This document shows, one piece after another, positions 27,542 to 35,856 of a DNA stretch of 64,000 nucleotides (the stretch's first letter is position 1; the number at the start of each line of letters is the position of its first letter). Position numbers and translations under genes: made by a program. Source of the DNA: Stutzerimonas stutzeri (GTDB lineage: Bacteria > Pseudomonadota > Gammaproteobacteria > Pseudomonadales > Pseudomonadaceae); contig NZ_JAMOHY010000009.1 in the NCBI RefSeq assembly GCF_024448695.1, positions 1 through 64,000 on the forward strand, written 5' to 3'. Below the pieces are notes generated by a model. That model worked only from the letters and a program-made list of their open reading frames with translations. It was not told where the DNA came from and did no database searches.

Positions 27542-28385
27542 TTGTCTTTTCCTCGATAAAGCCAAAACCAAAAGCTGACAATGTGGTTTCCATGACGCGG
27601 TCGCTGAACAGCTTGCGCCCGCTCGAATCACTGGCCGCACCGGCCACCAGCATCAGCGGCAGCAGGTGTTCCTCGCCACGCTCCGGATGGCAGAGCCGCG
27701 CAGAAGGCGCCTGCTCCCACTGCACAAGCGCCGCCTCGCGCTGTACCGGGAGCAACTCAACCGCGTCGACCAGCCAGGCATCGAACTCGTCGGATATCGG
27801 CCCGAAACGGGGATCGCCATAGCCGCGCATGTTGTGAAAGCTCATACCGCTGCCGACGATCAGTACGCCTTCGTCACGCAAACTGGCCAGTGCCCGGCCC
27901 GCTTCGAGCAGTGCCCGGGGATCGAGATCCTTGCGCAATGACAACTGCACGACCGGTATTTGCGCCTCGGGAAACATCAGTTTCAGTGGAATGAACATGC
28001 CGTGATCGTAACCACGGGCGTCGTCCCGGCTCGCTTCAAGACCTGCTGCAGCCAGCAACGCAACAATGCGCGTGGCCAGTTCGGGATGGCCCGGCGCCGG
28101 ATAGCGCAACTCGTAGGTATGCGCCGGGAACCCGTTGTAATCGTAGATCAGCCCAGGCTGCACCGCGCCGGTGACGCGGAAACCGGATTCCAGCCAGTGT
28201 GCCGACACCATCAGGATTGCTTTCGGCTTCTCCGGCAGGCTCGCCGCAATCCCCTTGAGAAATCGGGCTGTTGCGTCCCAGGCATGGACGGGGTTCCAGT
28301 CCATGAAAAAACACGGCCCGGCACCATGGGGAACGAACAGCGTAGGCATGCGCTCGCCGTTCGATGAAACGCTGGAGGCTGGCAT
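27531..28385 (-). CDS. DODA-type extradiol dioxygenase (YgiD-like)
   Basis: The 284-residue product belongs to the class III extradiol dioxygenase family related to plant 4,5-DOPA dioxygenase and E. coli YgiD. Histidines placed as metal ligands are seen in FVPHGAGP, MVSAHWLES and GYDHGMFIPLKLMFP, with another in SGMSFHNMRGYGD. The physiological substrate of such bacterial proteins is mostly unknown; they open catechol-type rings in vitro. AGGG before the ATG at 28385 supports the start. It is the first gene of the operon and divergent from a LysR regulator. Confidence 0.88.
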   Translation of the reverse strand: MPASSVSSNGERMPTLFVPHGAGPCFFMDWNPVHAWDATARFLKGIAASLPEKPKAILMVSAHWLESGFRVTGAVQPGLIYDYNGFPAHTYELRYPAPGHPELATRIVALLAAAGLEASRDDARGYDHGMFIPLKLMFPEAQIPVVQLSLRKDLDPRALLEAGRALASLRDEGVLIVGSGMSFHNMRGYGDPRFGPISDEFDAWLVDAVELLPVQREAALVQWEQAPSARLCHPERGEEHLLPLMLVAGAASDSSGRKLFSDRVMETTLSAFGFGFIEEKTNAD

Positions 28386-28434
28386 GATCTGCCCTCATGT
28401 AAGCAACGTGCGAGCAGTATCTATTAACATCCAT

Positions 28435-28466
28435 ACTGTTAGAAGCTGGCAAACTTTACGAACAGT
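28435..28466. promoter_or_regulatory. Candidate LysR operator between dioxygenase and LysR genes
   Basis: ACTGTT (28435-28440) and AACAGT (28461-28466) form an inverted repeat with a 20-base spacer in the middle of the 104-base divergent promoter region. The location fits autoregulation and control of the operon. The short arms make this tentative. Confidence 0.35.
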
Positions 28467-28489
28467 TATCACCAGCAGTAGGAGGTTAT

Positions 28490-29410
28490 ATGCTCGACCG
28501 CATCACCAGCATGCGTGTGTTCGTGCGTGCGACCAGCGCCGGCAGCCTGTCCGCCGCGGCACGCCATCAGGGGATGTCACCGGCCATGGCAACCAAGCAC
28601 GTCGACGCCCTGGAGGCGAGGCTGGGGGTCAAGCTGTTCCATCGCAGCACTCGACGGCTGACGCTGACCGAAGCGGGTAGCCGCTATCTGGAAGCCTGCC
28701 AGCGGATTCTGTCCGATATCGACGAAACCGAAGCTGGCATCGCTTCGCAACGTATCGAGGCCACCGGTTTGTTGCGCCTCAACGTGCCACTGACCTTCGG
28801 CATCCATTACATCGCACCGCTGCTGTTCGAGTTCAGCCATCGGCATCCCGCGGTGAAGGTGGAGCTGGGCCTGACCGACAGCCAGGTTGACCTCATCGAC
28901 GGCGGCTGGGACATGGCAGTGCGCATCGGTCGCCTCGGCGACAGCTCGCTGCAAGCGCGCAAGCTCGGCGATGTTCCTCTGGTGCTGTGTGCAGCCCCCG
29001 CGTATCTCGATGCCCGTGGCGTTCCACGACGAGTTGCCGATCTGGCGCAGCACAATTGCCTGACTTACAGCCTGTCCACCACGACCAGCGCCCAGGAATG
29101 GGCATTCGGGCGCAACGGCGACGTACGGATCAAGGTCGATGGGGACCTGTTGGCCAATAACGGCGAAGCGCTGCTTGCCGCTGCGGTGCAGGGCCAGGGC
29201 CTGATCTACCAACCGCTGTTCATCGCCGTGGAGGCGGTACGCCGTGGCGAGCTGGTGGTACTGGAAATGGACCACCCGACGCTGTCCATTGACGGCATCT
29301 ACATCCTCTACCCACCGGATCGCCGCCCGCCGGCGAAGGTGCGCGTGATGATCGATTTTCTCGCCGAAGCGTTCAGCGGCGCGCACCCCTGGACAGTCCA
29401 GGGGCGATGA
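28490..29410 (+). CDS. LysR-family transcriptional regulator
   Basis: This 306-residue regulator has an N-terminal winged helix-turn-helix (residues about 4-63, with FVRATSAGSLSAAARHQGM and the KLFHRSTRRLTLTEAG wing) and a substrate-binding domain (about 90-295) of the CrgA-like subgroup. A perfect AGGAGG precedes the ATG. It is divergent from the dioxygenase-SDR-DUF2218-b561 operon and is its likely regulator. The effector is unknown. Confidence 0.9.
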   Translation: MLDRITSMRVFVRATSAGSLSAAARHQGMSPAMATKHVDALEARLGVKLFHRSTRRLTLTEAGSRYLEACQRILSDIDETEAGIASQRIEATGLLRLNVPLTFGIHYIAPLLFEFSHRHPAVKVELGLTDSQVDLIDGGWDMAVRIGRLGDSSLQARKLGDVPLVLCAAPAYLDARGVPRRVADLAQHNCLTYSLSTTTSAQEWAFGRNGDVRIKVDGDLLANNGEALLAAAVQGQGLIYQPLFIAVEAVRRGELVVLEMDHPTLSIDGIYILYPPDRRPPAKVRVMIDFLAEAFSGAHPWTVQGR

Positions 29411-29547
29411 AAAGCTGAACTGCCGCCGGCTCGACAAGTCGGAATAACAGACTTGCCGTCAACGGCATGACCGTTTTATCCGACGCTGCGCCGCCTGGGA
29501 CCAGAAAGATTCAGAGCCCATGTTGGCCAGCCTGAAGGAGCGCCTGC

Positions 29548-30351
29548 GTGACTCTGGACAAAAATCATCACCTGGACAGCGCCGACCTTGATAGCCATAT
29601 GGCCACAGCGGTCGGATCGGTCCGCATTCTCACAGTCAATACACACAAGGGGTTCACCGCACTTAATCGCCGCTTCATCCTGCCGGAGTTGCGCGAAGCG
29701 GTGCGCTCCGTATCAGCCGACATCGTGTTTCTCCAGGAAGTGCTGGGCACCCACGAAAAGCACGCCCTGCGTTTCCAGGACTGGCCGAAGATGTCGCAGT
29801 ACGAATTTCTCGCCGACAGCATCTGGACCGATTTCGCCTACGGTCGCAACGCGGTCTATCCCGATGGCGATCACGGCAATGCGCTGCTGTCCAAATTCCC
29901 CATCACTCGCTACGAGAACCTAGACGTGTCCATCGGCGGGCCGGAACGGCGCGGGCTGCTGCACAGCGTTCTGCAGGTGCCGGGGCACAACGACTTCCAT
30001 GCGATCTGCGTGCATCTGGGCCTGCGTGAATCACATCGCCAGAAGCAGCTCGAACTGCTCTGCCAACTGCTTGATTCGCTGCCCGAGAACGCTCCCGTGG
30101 TGGTTGCCGGCGACTTTAACGACTGGCGCCTGAAAGCCGCCCAGACCCTCAACCGCTGCGCCGGCATGCACGAAGTGTTCGCGCTCTCCCACGGCCAGGT
30201 AGCCAAGACCTTTCCTGCACGCTGGCCCCTGCTGCGGCTGGACCGCATTTACGTGCGCAATGCCAGCAGTCATCAGCCGAGAATTCTGAGCAACAAACCC
30301 TGGACGCACTTGTCCGATCATCTGCCCCTGGCGGTGGAGATACGGTTATGA
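29548..30351 (+). CDS. ybhP: Endonuclease/exonuclease/phosphatase family protein (YbhP)
   Basis: The 267-residue soluble protein has all signatures of the DNase I-like phosphoesterase fold: Asn in LTVNTHKGF, metal Glu in VFLQEVLG, His in [15 protein letters not shown], and the final Asp-His in [10 protein letters not shown]. The true substrate is unknown; family members hydrolyse nucleic acids or phospholipid/inositol phosphates. The start is GTG at 29548, with AAGGAG upstream. Its stop overlaps the clsB start as ATGA. The trio ybhP-clsB-ybhN has the same order as in E. coli, which points to phospholipid metabolism. Confidence 0.85.
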   Translation: MTLDKNHHLDSADLDSHMATAVGSVRILTVNTHKGFTALNRRFILPELREAVRSVSADIVFLQEVLGTHEKHALRFQDWPKMSQYEFLADSIWTDFAYGRNAVYPDGDHGNALLSKFPITRYENLDVSIGGPERRGLLHSVLQVPGHNDFHAICVHLGLRESHRQKQLELLCQLLDSLPENAPVVVAGDFNDWRLKAAQTLNRCAGMHEVFALSHGQVAKTFPARWPLLRLDRIYVRNASSHQPRILSNKPWTHLSDHLPLAVEIRL

Positions 30352-31583
30352 ATTTTCACTGGAGAGACGGAAATCGTCTGCAGCTGCTGGAAAACGGAGA
30401 GGAATTCTTTCCAGCAGTATTCGAGGCTATTGCAGCCGCAAAAAAGGAAGTCCTGCTGGAAACCTTCATCTTCTTCAAGGACAAGGTCGGCACACAACTT
30501 CAGGAAGTACTGATCAGCGCAGCTGAACGCGGTGTCAGTGTCGACGTGACCGTTGATGGATATGGCTCAGCTGACCTGGACGGGGATTTCGCCATTGCCA
30601 TGGTTCAGGCTGGCGTGCGCATCCATATGTTCGATCCGGGCAAGCGCCTGCTCGGCAAGCGCATCAATGTATTCCGCCGGATGCATCGCAAGCTGGTGGT
30701 GGTGGATGGCGAGCGGGCCTTTGTCGGCGGAATCAACTTCTCGGCGGATCATCTGGGGGATTTCGGCCCGGAAGCCAAGCAGGACTATGCCCTGCAGGTC
30801 GAAGGGCCGGTGGTTCACGATATCCACCGCTTCACCCTTGCCAATATCGCCCCGCCCCAGGCCGGACGCCGCTGGTGGCAACGCCGGGTTCGCACTCAGC
30901 ACAACGGCTTCGTTGGGGTCAGCCGCGGCGAGGCGCGGACGCTTTTCGTTACCCGCGACAACGACAGCCACCGCAACGACATCGAGCAGCATTATCTGCA
31001 GGCCATTCGCGATGCACGCTCGCGCCTGCTGATCGCCAATGCCTACTTCTTTCCCGGCTACCGGGTGCTGCGCGAGATACGCAATGCGGCACGGCGCGGC
31101 GTACGGGTACGCCTGATCCTGCAAGGCCAGCCTGACATGCCCATCGCCAAGTTCGGCGCGCGCATGCTTTACAACTATCTGATGAATGCCGGCGTGGAGA
31201 TTCACGAATACTGCCGACGCCCGCTGCATGGCAAGGTTGCGCTGGCCGATTACGAATGGTCGACCGTGGGTTCGAGCAACCTCGACCCCCTCAGCCTGTC
31301 ATTGAACCTGGAAGCGAACCTGATCATTCGTGATCACGGCTTCAATCGCAAGCTGCACGAAAACCTCGACCGGCTGTTGCAGCAGGACTGCCGGCGCATC
31401 CCGCTCGAACGCATCGTGCGCGGCTTCTGGTGGCGCGCCCCGCTGGCCTTTTTGATCTTCCACTTCCTGCGCCATTTCCCACAGTGGGTGGGCTTTTTCC
31501 CGGCACACAAGCCCAGGATGCAGCTGCTCGATCCCACCCCGCTGGAACCCAGCCCAATGCCCTTGCAGCGAGATCATCAATGA
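30348..31583 (+). CDS. clsB: Cardiolipin synthase B
   Basis: This 411-residue phospholipase D superfamily enzyme carries two HKD motifs, HRKLVVVDG in the first half and HGKVALAD in the second, each followed by the usual GG/GSSN element ([22 protein letters not shown]). ClsB forms cardiolipin or phosphatidylglycerol by phosphatidyl transfer at the inner membrane. Length is close to E. coli ClsB, and it lacks the N-terminal membrane segments of ClsA. A hydrophobic stretch near the C-terminus ([15 protein letters not shown]) may attach it to the membrane. Overlaps both neighbours. Confidence 0.92.
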   Translation: MNFHWRDGNRLQLLENGEEFFPAVFEAIAAAKKEVLLETFIFFKDKVGTQLQEVLISAAERGVSVDVTVDGYGSADLDGDFAIAMVQAGVRIHMFDPGKRLLGKRINVFRRMHRKLVVVDGERAFVGGINFSADHLGDFGPEAKQDYALQVEGPVVHDIHRFTLANIAPPQAGRRWWQRRVRTQHNGFVGVSRGEARTLFVTRDNDSHRNDIEQHYLQAIRDARSRLLIANAYFFPGYRVLREIRNAARRGVRVRLILQGQPDMPIAKFGARMLYNYLMNAGVEIHEYCRRPLHGKVALADYEWSTVGSSNLDPLSLSLNLEANLIIRDHGFNRKLHENLDRLLQQDCRRIPLERIVRGFWWRAPLAFLIFHFLRHFPQWVGFFPAHKPRMQLLDPTPLEPSPMPLQRDHQ

Positions 31584-32566
31584 CCCGGCAGACAATAAAT
31601 GATGAGCCTCGCAGCGTCTGGAAACAGCGCTGGCCGATGATAAAAAAGGGGCTTACCTGGGCTTTCTTCCTGTTGGTCGCCGGCCTGCTGATCAGCCTGG
31701 CGCGCAACCTCGACTGGGCCGAAGTCAGCGAGACCCTGCGCAGCTACAGCGGGCAAACCCTGTTGATGGCCGGTGGCGCGGCGCTGGCCAGTTATGCTGT
31801 TTACTGCTGCTTCGACGTGCTCGGCAAGGCCTATGTCGGCCACCATCTGCCAGTCAGACAGGTCGTGCCCATTACCTTCGTCTGCTACGCCTTCAACCTC
31901 AACCTGAGCGCCTGGGTCGGCGGCATTGCCCTGCGCTACCGGCTCTATTCACGCCTGGGCCTGGGCACCGCGCAGATCACTCGAATCTTCACCATGAGCG
32001 TGCTGACCAACTGGATGGGTTACCTCTGGCTGGCCGGCGCAATCTTCCTCATGGGCTGGATCAAGCCACCTGCGGACTGGGAGATCGGCGCGACCGCGCT
32101 ACGCCTGCTGGGTGTAGCCCTGATCACGACCAGCCTGCTCTATCTGGGGTTATGCCGTTTTTCCAAACGTCGGCAATGGACCATTCGCGGGCACGAGATT
32201 GAACTGCCCTCCTGGCGACTGGCATTGATCCAGATGCTGCTGGGCGCTGCCAACTGGTCCCTGATGGCCCTGGTGGTGTACTTCATGTTCTCGCGCAATG
32301 TCGAATACCCGCTGGTGCTGGGTATTCTGCTGATCAGCAGCATCGCCGGGGTGGTCACCCATATCCCCGCCGGCCTGGGCGTCATTGAAGCGGTGTTCGT
32401 CGCCCTGCTTGCCGGTGAAATGAGCAAGGGCAGCATCATCGCCGGCCTTATCGGCTACCGCATGATCTACTTCCTCATCCCCCTGCTCTTCGCGACGCTG
32501 GTTTACATCCTTCTCGAAGCCCGCGCCAAAAAGCTGCGCGGCTCTTCAGCCCCCACGCATCCTTGA
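31580..32566 (+). CDS. ybhN: YbhN/UPF0104 family membrane protein
   Basis: This 328-residue protein has about eight membrane helices and the lysylphosphatidylglycerol synthase TM-region (UPF0104) pattern, including AYGFNLN-like CYAFNLNLSAWVGG and the helix IPAGLGVIEAVF. It lacks the catalytic aminoacyl-transferase domain of MprF, so it may be a lipid flippase-like or accessory protein. The ATG at 31580 overlaps the clsB stop (ATGA). Its 3' end overlaps the convergent MFS gene by 21 bases. Confidence 0.85.
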   Translation: MTRQTINDEPRSVWKQRWPMIKKGLTWAFFLLVAGLLISLARNLDWAEVSETLRSYSGQTLLMAGGAALASYAVYCCFDVLGKAYVGHHLPVRQVVPITFVCYAFNLNLSAWVGGIALRYRLYSRLGLGTAQITRIFTMSVLTNWMGYLWLAGAIFLMGWIKPPADWEIGATALRLLGVALITTSLLYLGLCRFSKRRQWTIRGHEIELPSWRLALIQMLLGAANWSLMALVVYFMFSRNVEYPLVLGILLISSIAGVVTHIPAGLGVIEAVFVALLAGEMSKGSIIAGLIGYRMIYFLIPLLFATLVYILLEARAKKLRGSSAPTHP

Positions 32567-33742
32567 GTGCAGAAAGAAGCACAGTGCAAGCGGTGAAGCC
32601 AGGACGATGACCGTGCTGCCGAACAGGGTGATCGCCGTGGGGAGGCCGTAATGGTCGGCGATCCAGCCGACAGCAAACAGTGGCGCGATGCTGCCGACGT
32701 AGCCACACACAAGATAGGTGGAAATCAGGCCGGAACGCTGGGCCGGACTGGCGATACGGTTGACCATGCTGATTCCGCTCAACAGGCATAAGCCATGGCC
32801 AAGCGCGGTGGCAGCAACCCCGATCATGAACATCAAGCTGGAACCAGCCGTGAAGTTCAGGATCAGCAAGGCGTTACTGAGCACAACCGCCAGCAGGCCA
32901 AACAGACCGCACCAACGCACCGGAAGCCGCGCGCACAGCAATTGGGTTGCAGCCGAAGCCAGCAGAATCACGCCAATGGCCGTCCCGCTCACCACTGGCC
33001 CGTGCCAGGGCAGCATCTTTTCCAGGAACAGCGGCGCCATCGAGGCGTAGAGGCCAAACACTCCGAAGGCAAAAAACGGGCAGGCACAGGTCAGTATAAA
33101 AGGCCAGGTATCGCGTCGGGCCGTCCAGGTCAGGCGCGGGATAAAAGATCGCCAGCCAAGCGCGCTCGTCGCGGCTGACGCGTGGGGTTTCAGTTCTATG
33201 CGCAGCAATGCATAAACCGCCAGCACGCAGAGCAGCAACGTCGGGATATAGGCCACGATCAGCGGATGCGGCAACCATTGTCCGATGACCCCGCCGGTAA
33301 GCGGCCCCAGGCCGAAGCCGAAGGCCAGCAGAAAACTGGTCATCATCGATACCCACTGCGAATTGTCGCCTTTGGATATCTGCATCAGCCCCACTGTGGC
33401 ACTGGTGACGATCAGGCTGGAAGAAAGGCCTACGGCGAAACGTCCGATATTCAGGCTCGTCAGGTCCCACGCGAGCATCGTCAGCAGCGTTCCGCCCCAG
33501 CCCAGTAACAGCCCGACCAGCATCACCGCACGAAATCCGAGGGTATCCGACAAGCGCCCCATGAACAGCAGGCCGCACAAGGCGCCCAGCATATACAGCA
33601 CGTAAATCAGCGAAATCTCGCTGGTTCGCAGCTGCCAGGTTTCCTGATACAGGGGATAGAGGGGGGAAATGAGCGCTGTACCCATAACGCCAACGCACAT
33701 GGCGAAACAGACCCAGGGAAAGGCTGACCAGTTGTTTTTCAT
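32546..33742 (-). CDS. MFS transporter
   Basis: This 398-residue protein with twelve membrane helices is a major facilitator. The loop between helices 2 and 3 reads GRLSDTLGFRAVML, the family-specific motif A, and there is a corresponding motif in the second half (VGWIADHYGLPTAI). It is probably an exporter or a proton-linked carrier of a small organic compound, but there is no sign of the substrate. No adjacent regulator gene is present. The ATG at 33742 begins just before helix 1. Confidence 0.85.
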   Translation of the reverse strand: MKNNWSAFPWVCFAMCVGVMGTALISPLYPLYQETWQLRTSEISLIYVLYMLGALCGLLFMGRLSDTLGFRAVMLVGLLLGWGGTLLTMLAWDLTSLNIGRFAVGLSSSLIVTSATVGLMQISKGDNSQWVSMMTSFLLAFGFGLGPLTGGVIGQWLPHPLIVAYIPTLLLCVLAVYALLRIELKPHASAATSALGWRSFIPRLTWTARRDTWPFILTCACPFFAFGVFGLYASMAPLFLEKMLPWHGPVVSGTAIGVILLASAATQLLCARLPVRWCGLFGLLAVVLSNALLILNFTAGSSLMFMIGVAATALGHGLCLLSGISMVNRIASPAQRSGLISTYLVCGYVGSIAPLFAVGWIADHYGLPTAITLFGSTVIVLASPLALCFFLHSRMRGG

Positions 33743-33828
33743 TGAATGCCTGCAGAGCGTAAGGCCGGCCAAGCATTATGGACGATCCGCCCAGGCGGCC
33801 TCGACAAATGCGACGAGGCCTTACACAG

Positions 33829-33854
33829 AAGGCCCCGGACGTTAGGGCCTTTTA
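33829..33854. terminator. Terminator-like hairpin
   Basis: AAGGCCC (33829-33835) and GGGCCTT (33845-33851) form a stem with TT after it on the + strand. On the minus strand it lies just after the 42-residue ORF (33887-34015) and could end its transcript before the MFS gene. Confidence 0.55.
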
Positions 33855-33886
33855 ACCGCTGTTGATGATGAAGATCCGCTAATTGA

Positions 33887-34015
33887 TCAGGAAGTCACTA
33901 CCTTGCGAGACAGACTCCGCTTTAGGGCGCTGGCCATGTAGTAGTAGGTGACGACTCCACGACGTGCGTGCTGAAGAGCAGACTCGGCGAGGTAGACCTG
34001 ATGCGGGAAATTCAC
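33887..34015 (-). CDS. Possible small protein, 42 residues
   Basis: A GTG at 34015 is placed five bases after GGAGG (34021-34025 on this strand), an excellent ribosome-binding site. The 42-residue product (NFPHQVYLAESALQHARRG to KRSLSRKVVTS) is basic, probably helical, without membrane segment. Terminator-like DNA lies downstream at 33829-33854. It is the only gene-like signal in the 626-base gap between the MFS and opmB genes. Frames extending upstream to about 34234 lack support. I do not recognise a family. Confidence 0.4.
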   Translation of the reverse strand: MNFPHQVYLAESALQHARRGVVTYYYMASALKRSLSRKVVTS

Positions 34016-34172
34016 AATTGCCTCCATTGGCATAACATTGGTTGCCCCGAAGGTTATGGGGCTGGTTGAGAGTCTGCCTTGCCCTGGTCTCTTGTGGAAA
34101 CGAACAAAAGCCATGGACCGCATTGAAAAATTCAATCCATGTACGTTTGCCCTGGGCCTGGCTTGGTGACGC

Positions 34173-34218
34173 CATGCAGGCCAACCGAAGCACAACTGAG
34201 TGCTCAATGGCCTGCATG
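34173..34218. repeat. Nested inverted repeat (hairpin)
   Basis: CATGCAGGCCA (34173-34183) is exactly complementary to TGGCCTGCATG (34208-34218). Inside it AGCAC and GTGCT can also pair over AACTGA. The element would fold into one long stem with a small asymmetric bulge. It is not followed by a T-run. The rest of 34016-34368 holds nothing I can name. Confidence 0.6.
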
Positions 34219-34368
34219 TCAGTTGAGACTTCACAGAACCAAAAGAGTCACATCTTCGACGACCTTAAATCACATTTTTCATAAATTCCGTGACAGTTGA
34301 TCGCCGCACCGATCAACCGCCGAAGATGATGTAGAAAAACCGGTGCCTGTCTGCGGTGTTCAGCCACG

Positions 34369-35856
34369 CTACCGCTCGGTTGCCGACGCGGGTACCTGTG
34401 CCAGTTCATCGCTGTGCCAGCCACCGCCCAGAGCAGTTATCAGCTGGACGCTGGACGCCAGGCGACTACCCAGCAAGCTCAGGTTGGTGCGCTCGTTGTT
34501 CAGCGCTGTAGTCTGCACCGTCACCACGCTGAGGAAGTCCACAGTCCCGGCGCGATACTGGTTCTCGATCAGCCGCAGCGATTCCTGTGCGGCCTCCAGC
34601 GCTTCGCGCTGCACCTGCGCTTCCTCGGCCATTACCCGTAGCTGCACCAGGTTGTCTTCGACTTCGCGAAAGCTGTCCAGCACCGTCTGCCGGTAACTGG
34701 CCACTGTCTGGTCGTAGCTGGCTTCGGCCTGTTCGATCCGCGAGCGGATCAGCCCGCCGTCGAACAGGGTCATGGCGAATTCCGGGCCGATGGACCAGAA
34801 GCGGTTGGGCGTCTGGATCCAGTTGTCCAGGGTGCCGCTGCGATAACCACCCGCGGCACTCAAGCTGAGACTGGGAAACCAGGCGGTCTTGGCCACACCG
34901 ATCTCGGCATTGGCGGCCATGACAGAACGTTCGGCAGCCGCTACATCGGGGCGCCGCTCCAGCAGTTGCGACGGCAGCAGGCCGGGGATCTGCGGCAGGC
35001 GCGGGATATCGTCCACCTCGGCCACTGACAGCGCCGAGGGTGGCACGCCGATCAGCACGGCGATGGCATGTTCCAGCTGGGCGCGCTGGTACTCAAGATC
35101 GATGGCCTGGGCCTGTGTGCTCTTCAGCTGAGTGGTCGCCTGGGTGACGTCGGACTTTGGCACGATCCCGGCGCGGTACTGGTTCTCGCTGATGCGCAGT
35201 GAACGCGCGTAGGCCTGCACTGTTGCGTCAAGCAGTCGTTTCTGGGCATCAAGCACACGCAGTTGCAGGTAGTTCTGCGCCAGCTCCGATTGCAGGCTCA
35301 AACGCACCGCCGCGAGGTCGGCGGAGCTGGCCTGCATGCTTGCCTGACTGGATTCCAGCCCCCGGCGCAGGCGCCCCCAGAGGTCCAGTTCCCAGCTGGC
35401 GGCGACGTTCAGGTCGTAGCTCTGGGAAATCCCGCCGCCCCCCGAGCTACTGACCGCGTAGCCATCCACCGTAGTAGTGCTGCTGCCGGTGCCACGACCG
35501 GAACGTGTCTTGCCGACATTGCCGGACAGCGACGGGAAGAAACCGGCCCTGGCACCACGCACCAACGCCCTGGCCTGGCGGTACTGGGCCTCGGCTGCTG
35601 CAAGGTTCTGATTGGAAACGTTCAACCGTTCCACCAGTGCATTCAGCTCGGCATCCTCATACAGCTGCCACCACGGCCCACCGAGAAATTCGTCGGCAGG
35701 CGTGGCCGGCTTCCAGCCTTCGGCCTGCTTGAACTGGCCAGCCGTCGGCAGATCCGGACGCTGATAATCAGGACCGAGGGTGCAGGCGCCCAGTGACAGG
35801 CTCATGGCCAGCACGGCCAGGGGACGCAGGGAGCATTTCATGCGCAACGAACTCAT
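34369..35856 (-). CDS. opmB: Outer-membrane efflux lipoprotein OpmB
   Basis: This 495-residue outer-membrane factor of the NodT/OprM family forms the trimeric channel-tunnel of a tripartite pump. The N-terminus is a lipoprotein signal with lipobox LGAC, followed by the family start TLGPDYQRPDLP. The rest is a two-fold repeat of long helices and beta strands, with the typical YRAGIV and YRAGTVDFLSVVTVQ repeats. It is the last gene of the mux operon. Its ATG overlaps the muxC stop (ATGA). In P. aeruginosa OpmB works with MuxABC. Confidence 0.9.
   Translation of the reverse strand: MSSLRMKCSLRPLAVLAMSLSLGACTLGPDYQRPDLPTAGQFKQAEGWKPATPADEFLGGPWWQLYEDAELNALVERLNVSNQNLAAAEAQYRQARALVRGARAGFFPSLSGNVGKTRSGRGTGSSTTTVDGYAVSSSGGGGISQSYDLNVAASWELDLWGRLRRGLESSQASMQASSADLAAVRLSLQSELAQNYLQLRVLDAQKRLLDATVQAYARSLRISENQYRAGIVPKSDVTQATTQLKSTQAQAIDLEYQRAQLEHAIAVLIGVPPSALSVAEVDDIPRLPQIPGLLPSQLLERRPDVAAAERSVMAANAEIGVAKTAWFPSLSLSAAGGYRSGTLDNWIQTPNRFWSIGPEFAMTLFDGGLIRSRIEQAEASYDQTVASYRQTVLDSFREVEDNLVQLRVMAEEAQVQREALEAAQESLRLIENQYRAGTVDFLSVVTVQTTALNNERTNLSLLGSRLASSVQLITALGGGWHSDELAQVPASATER

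Noticed and set aside
33879..34217. 112-codon frame on the - strand in the gap before opmB
   Set aside because: It overlaps the better supported 42-residue frame in another phase, lacks a ribosome-binding site and runs through the nested hairpin.
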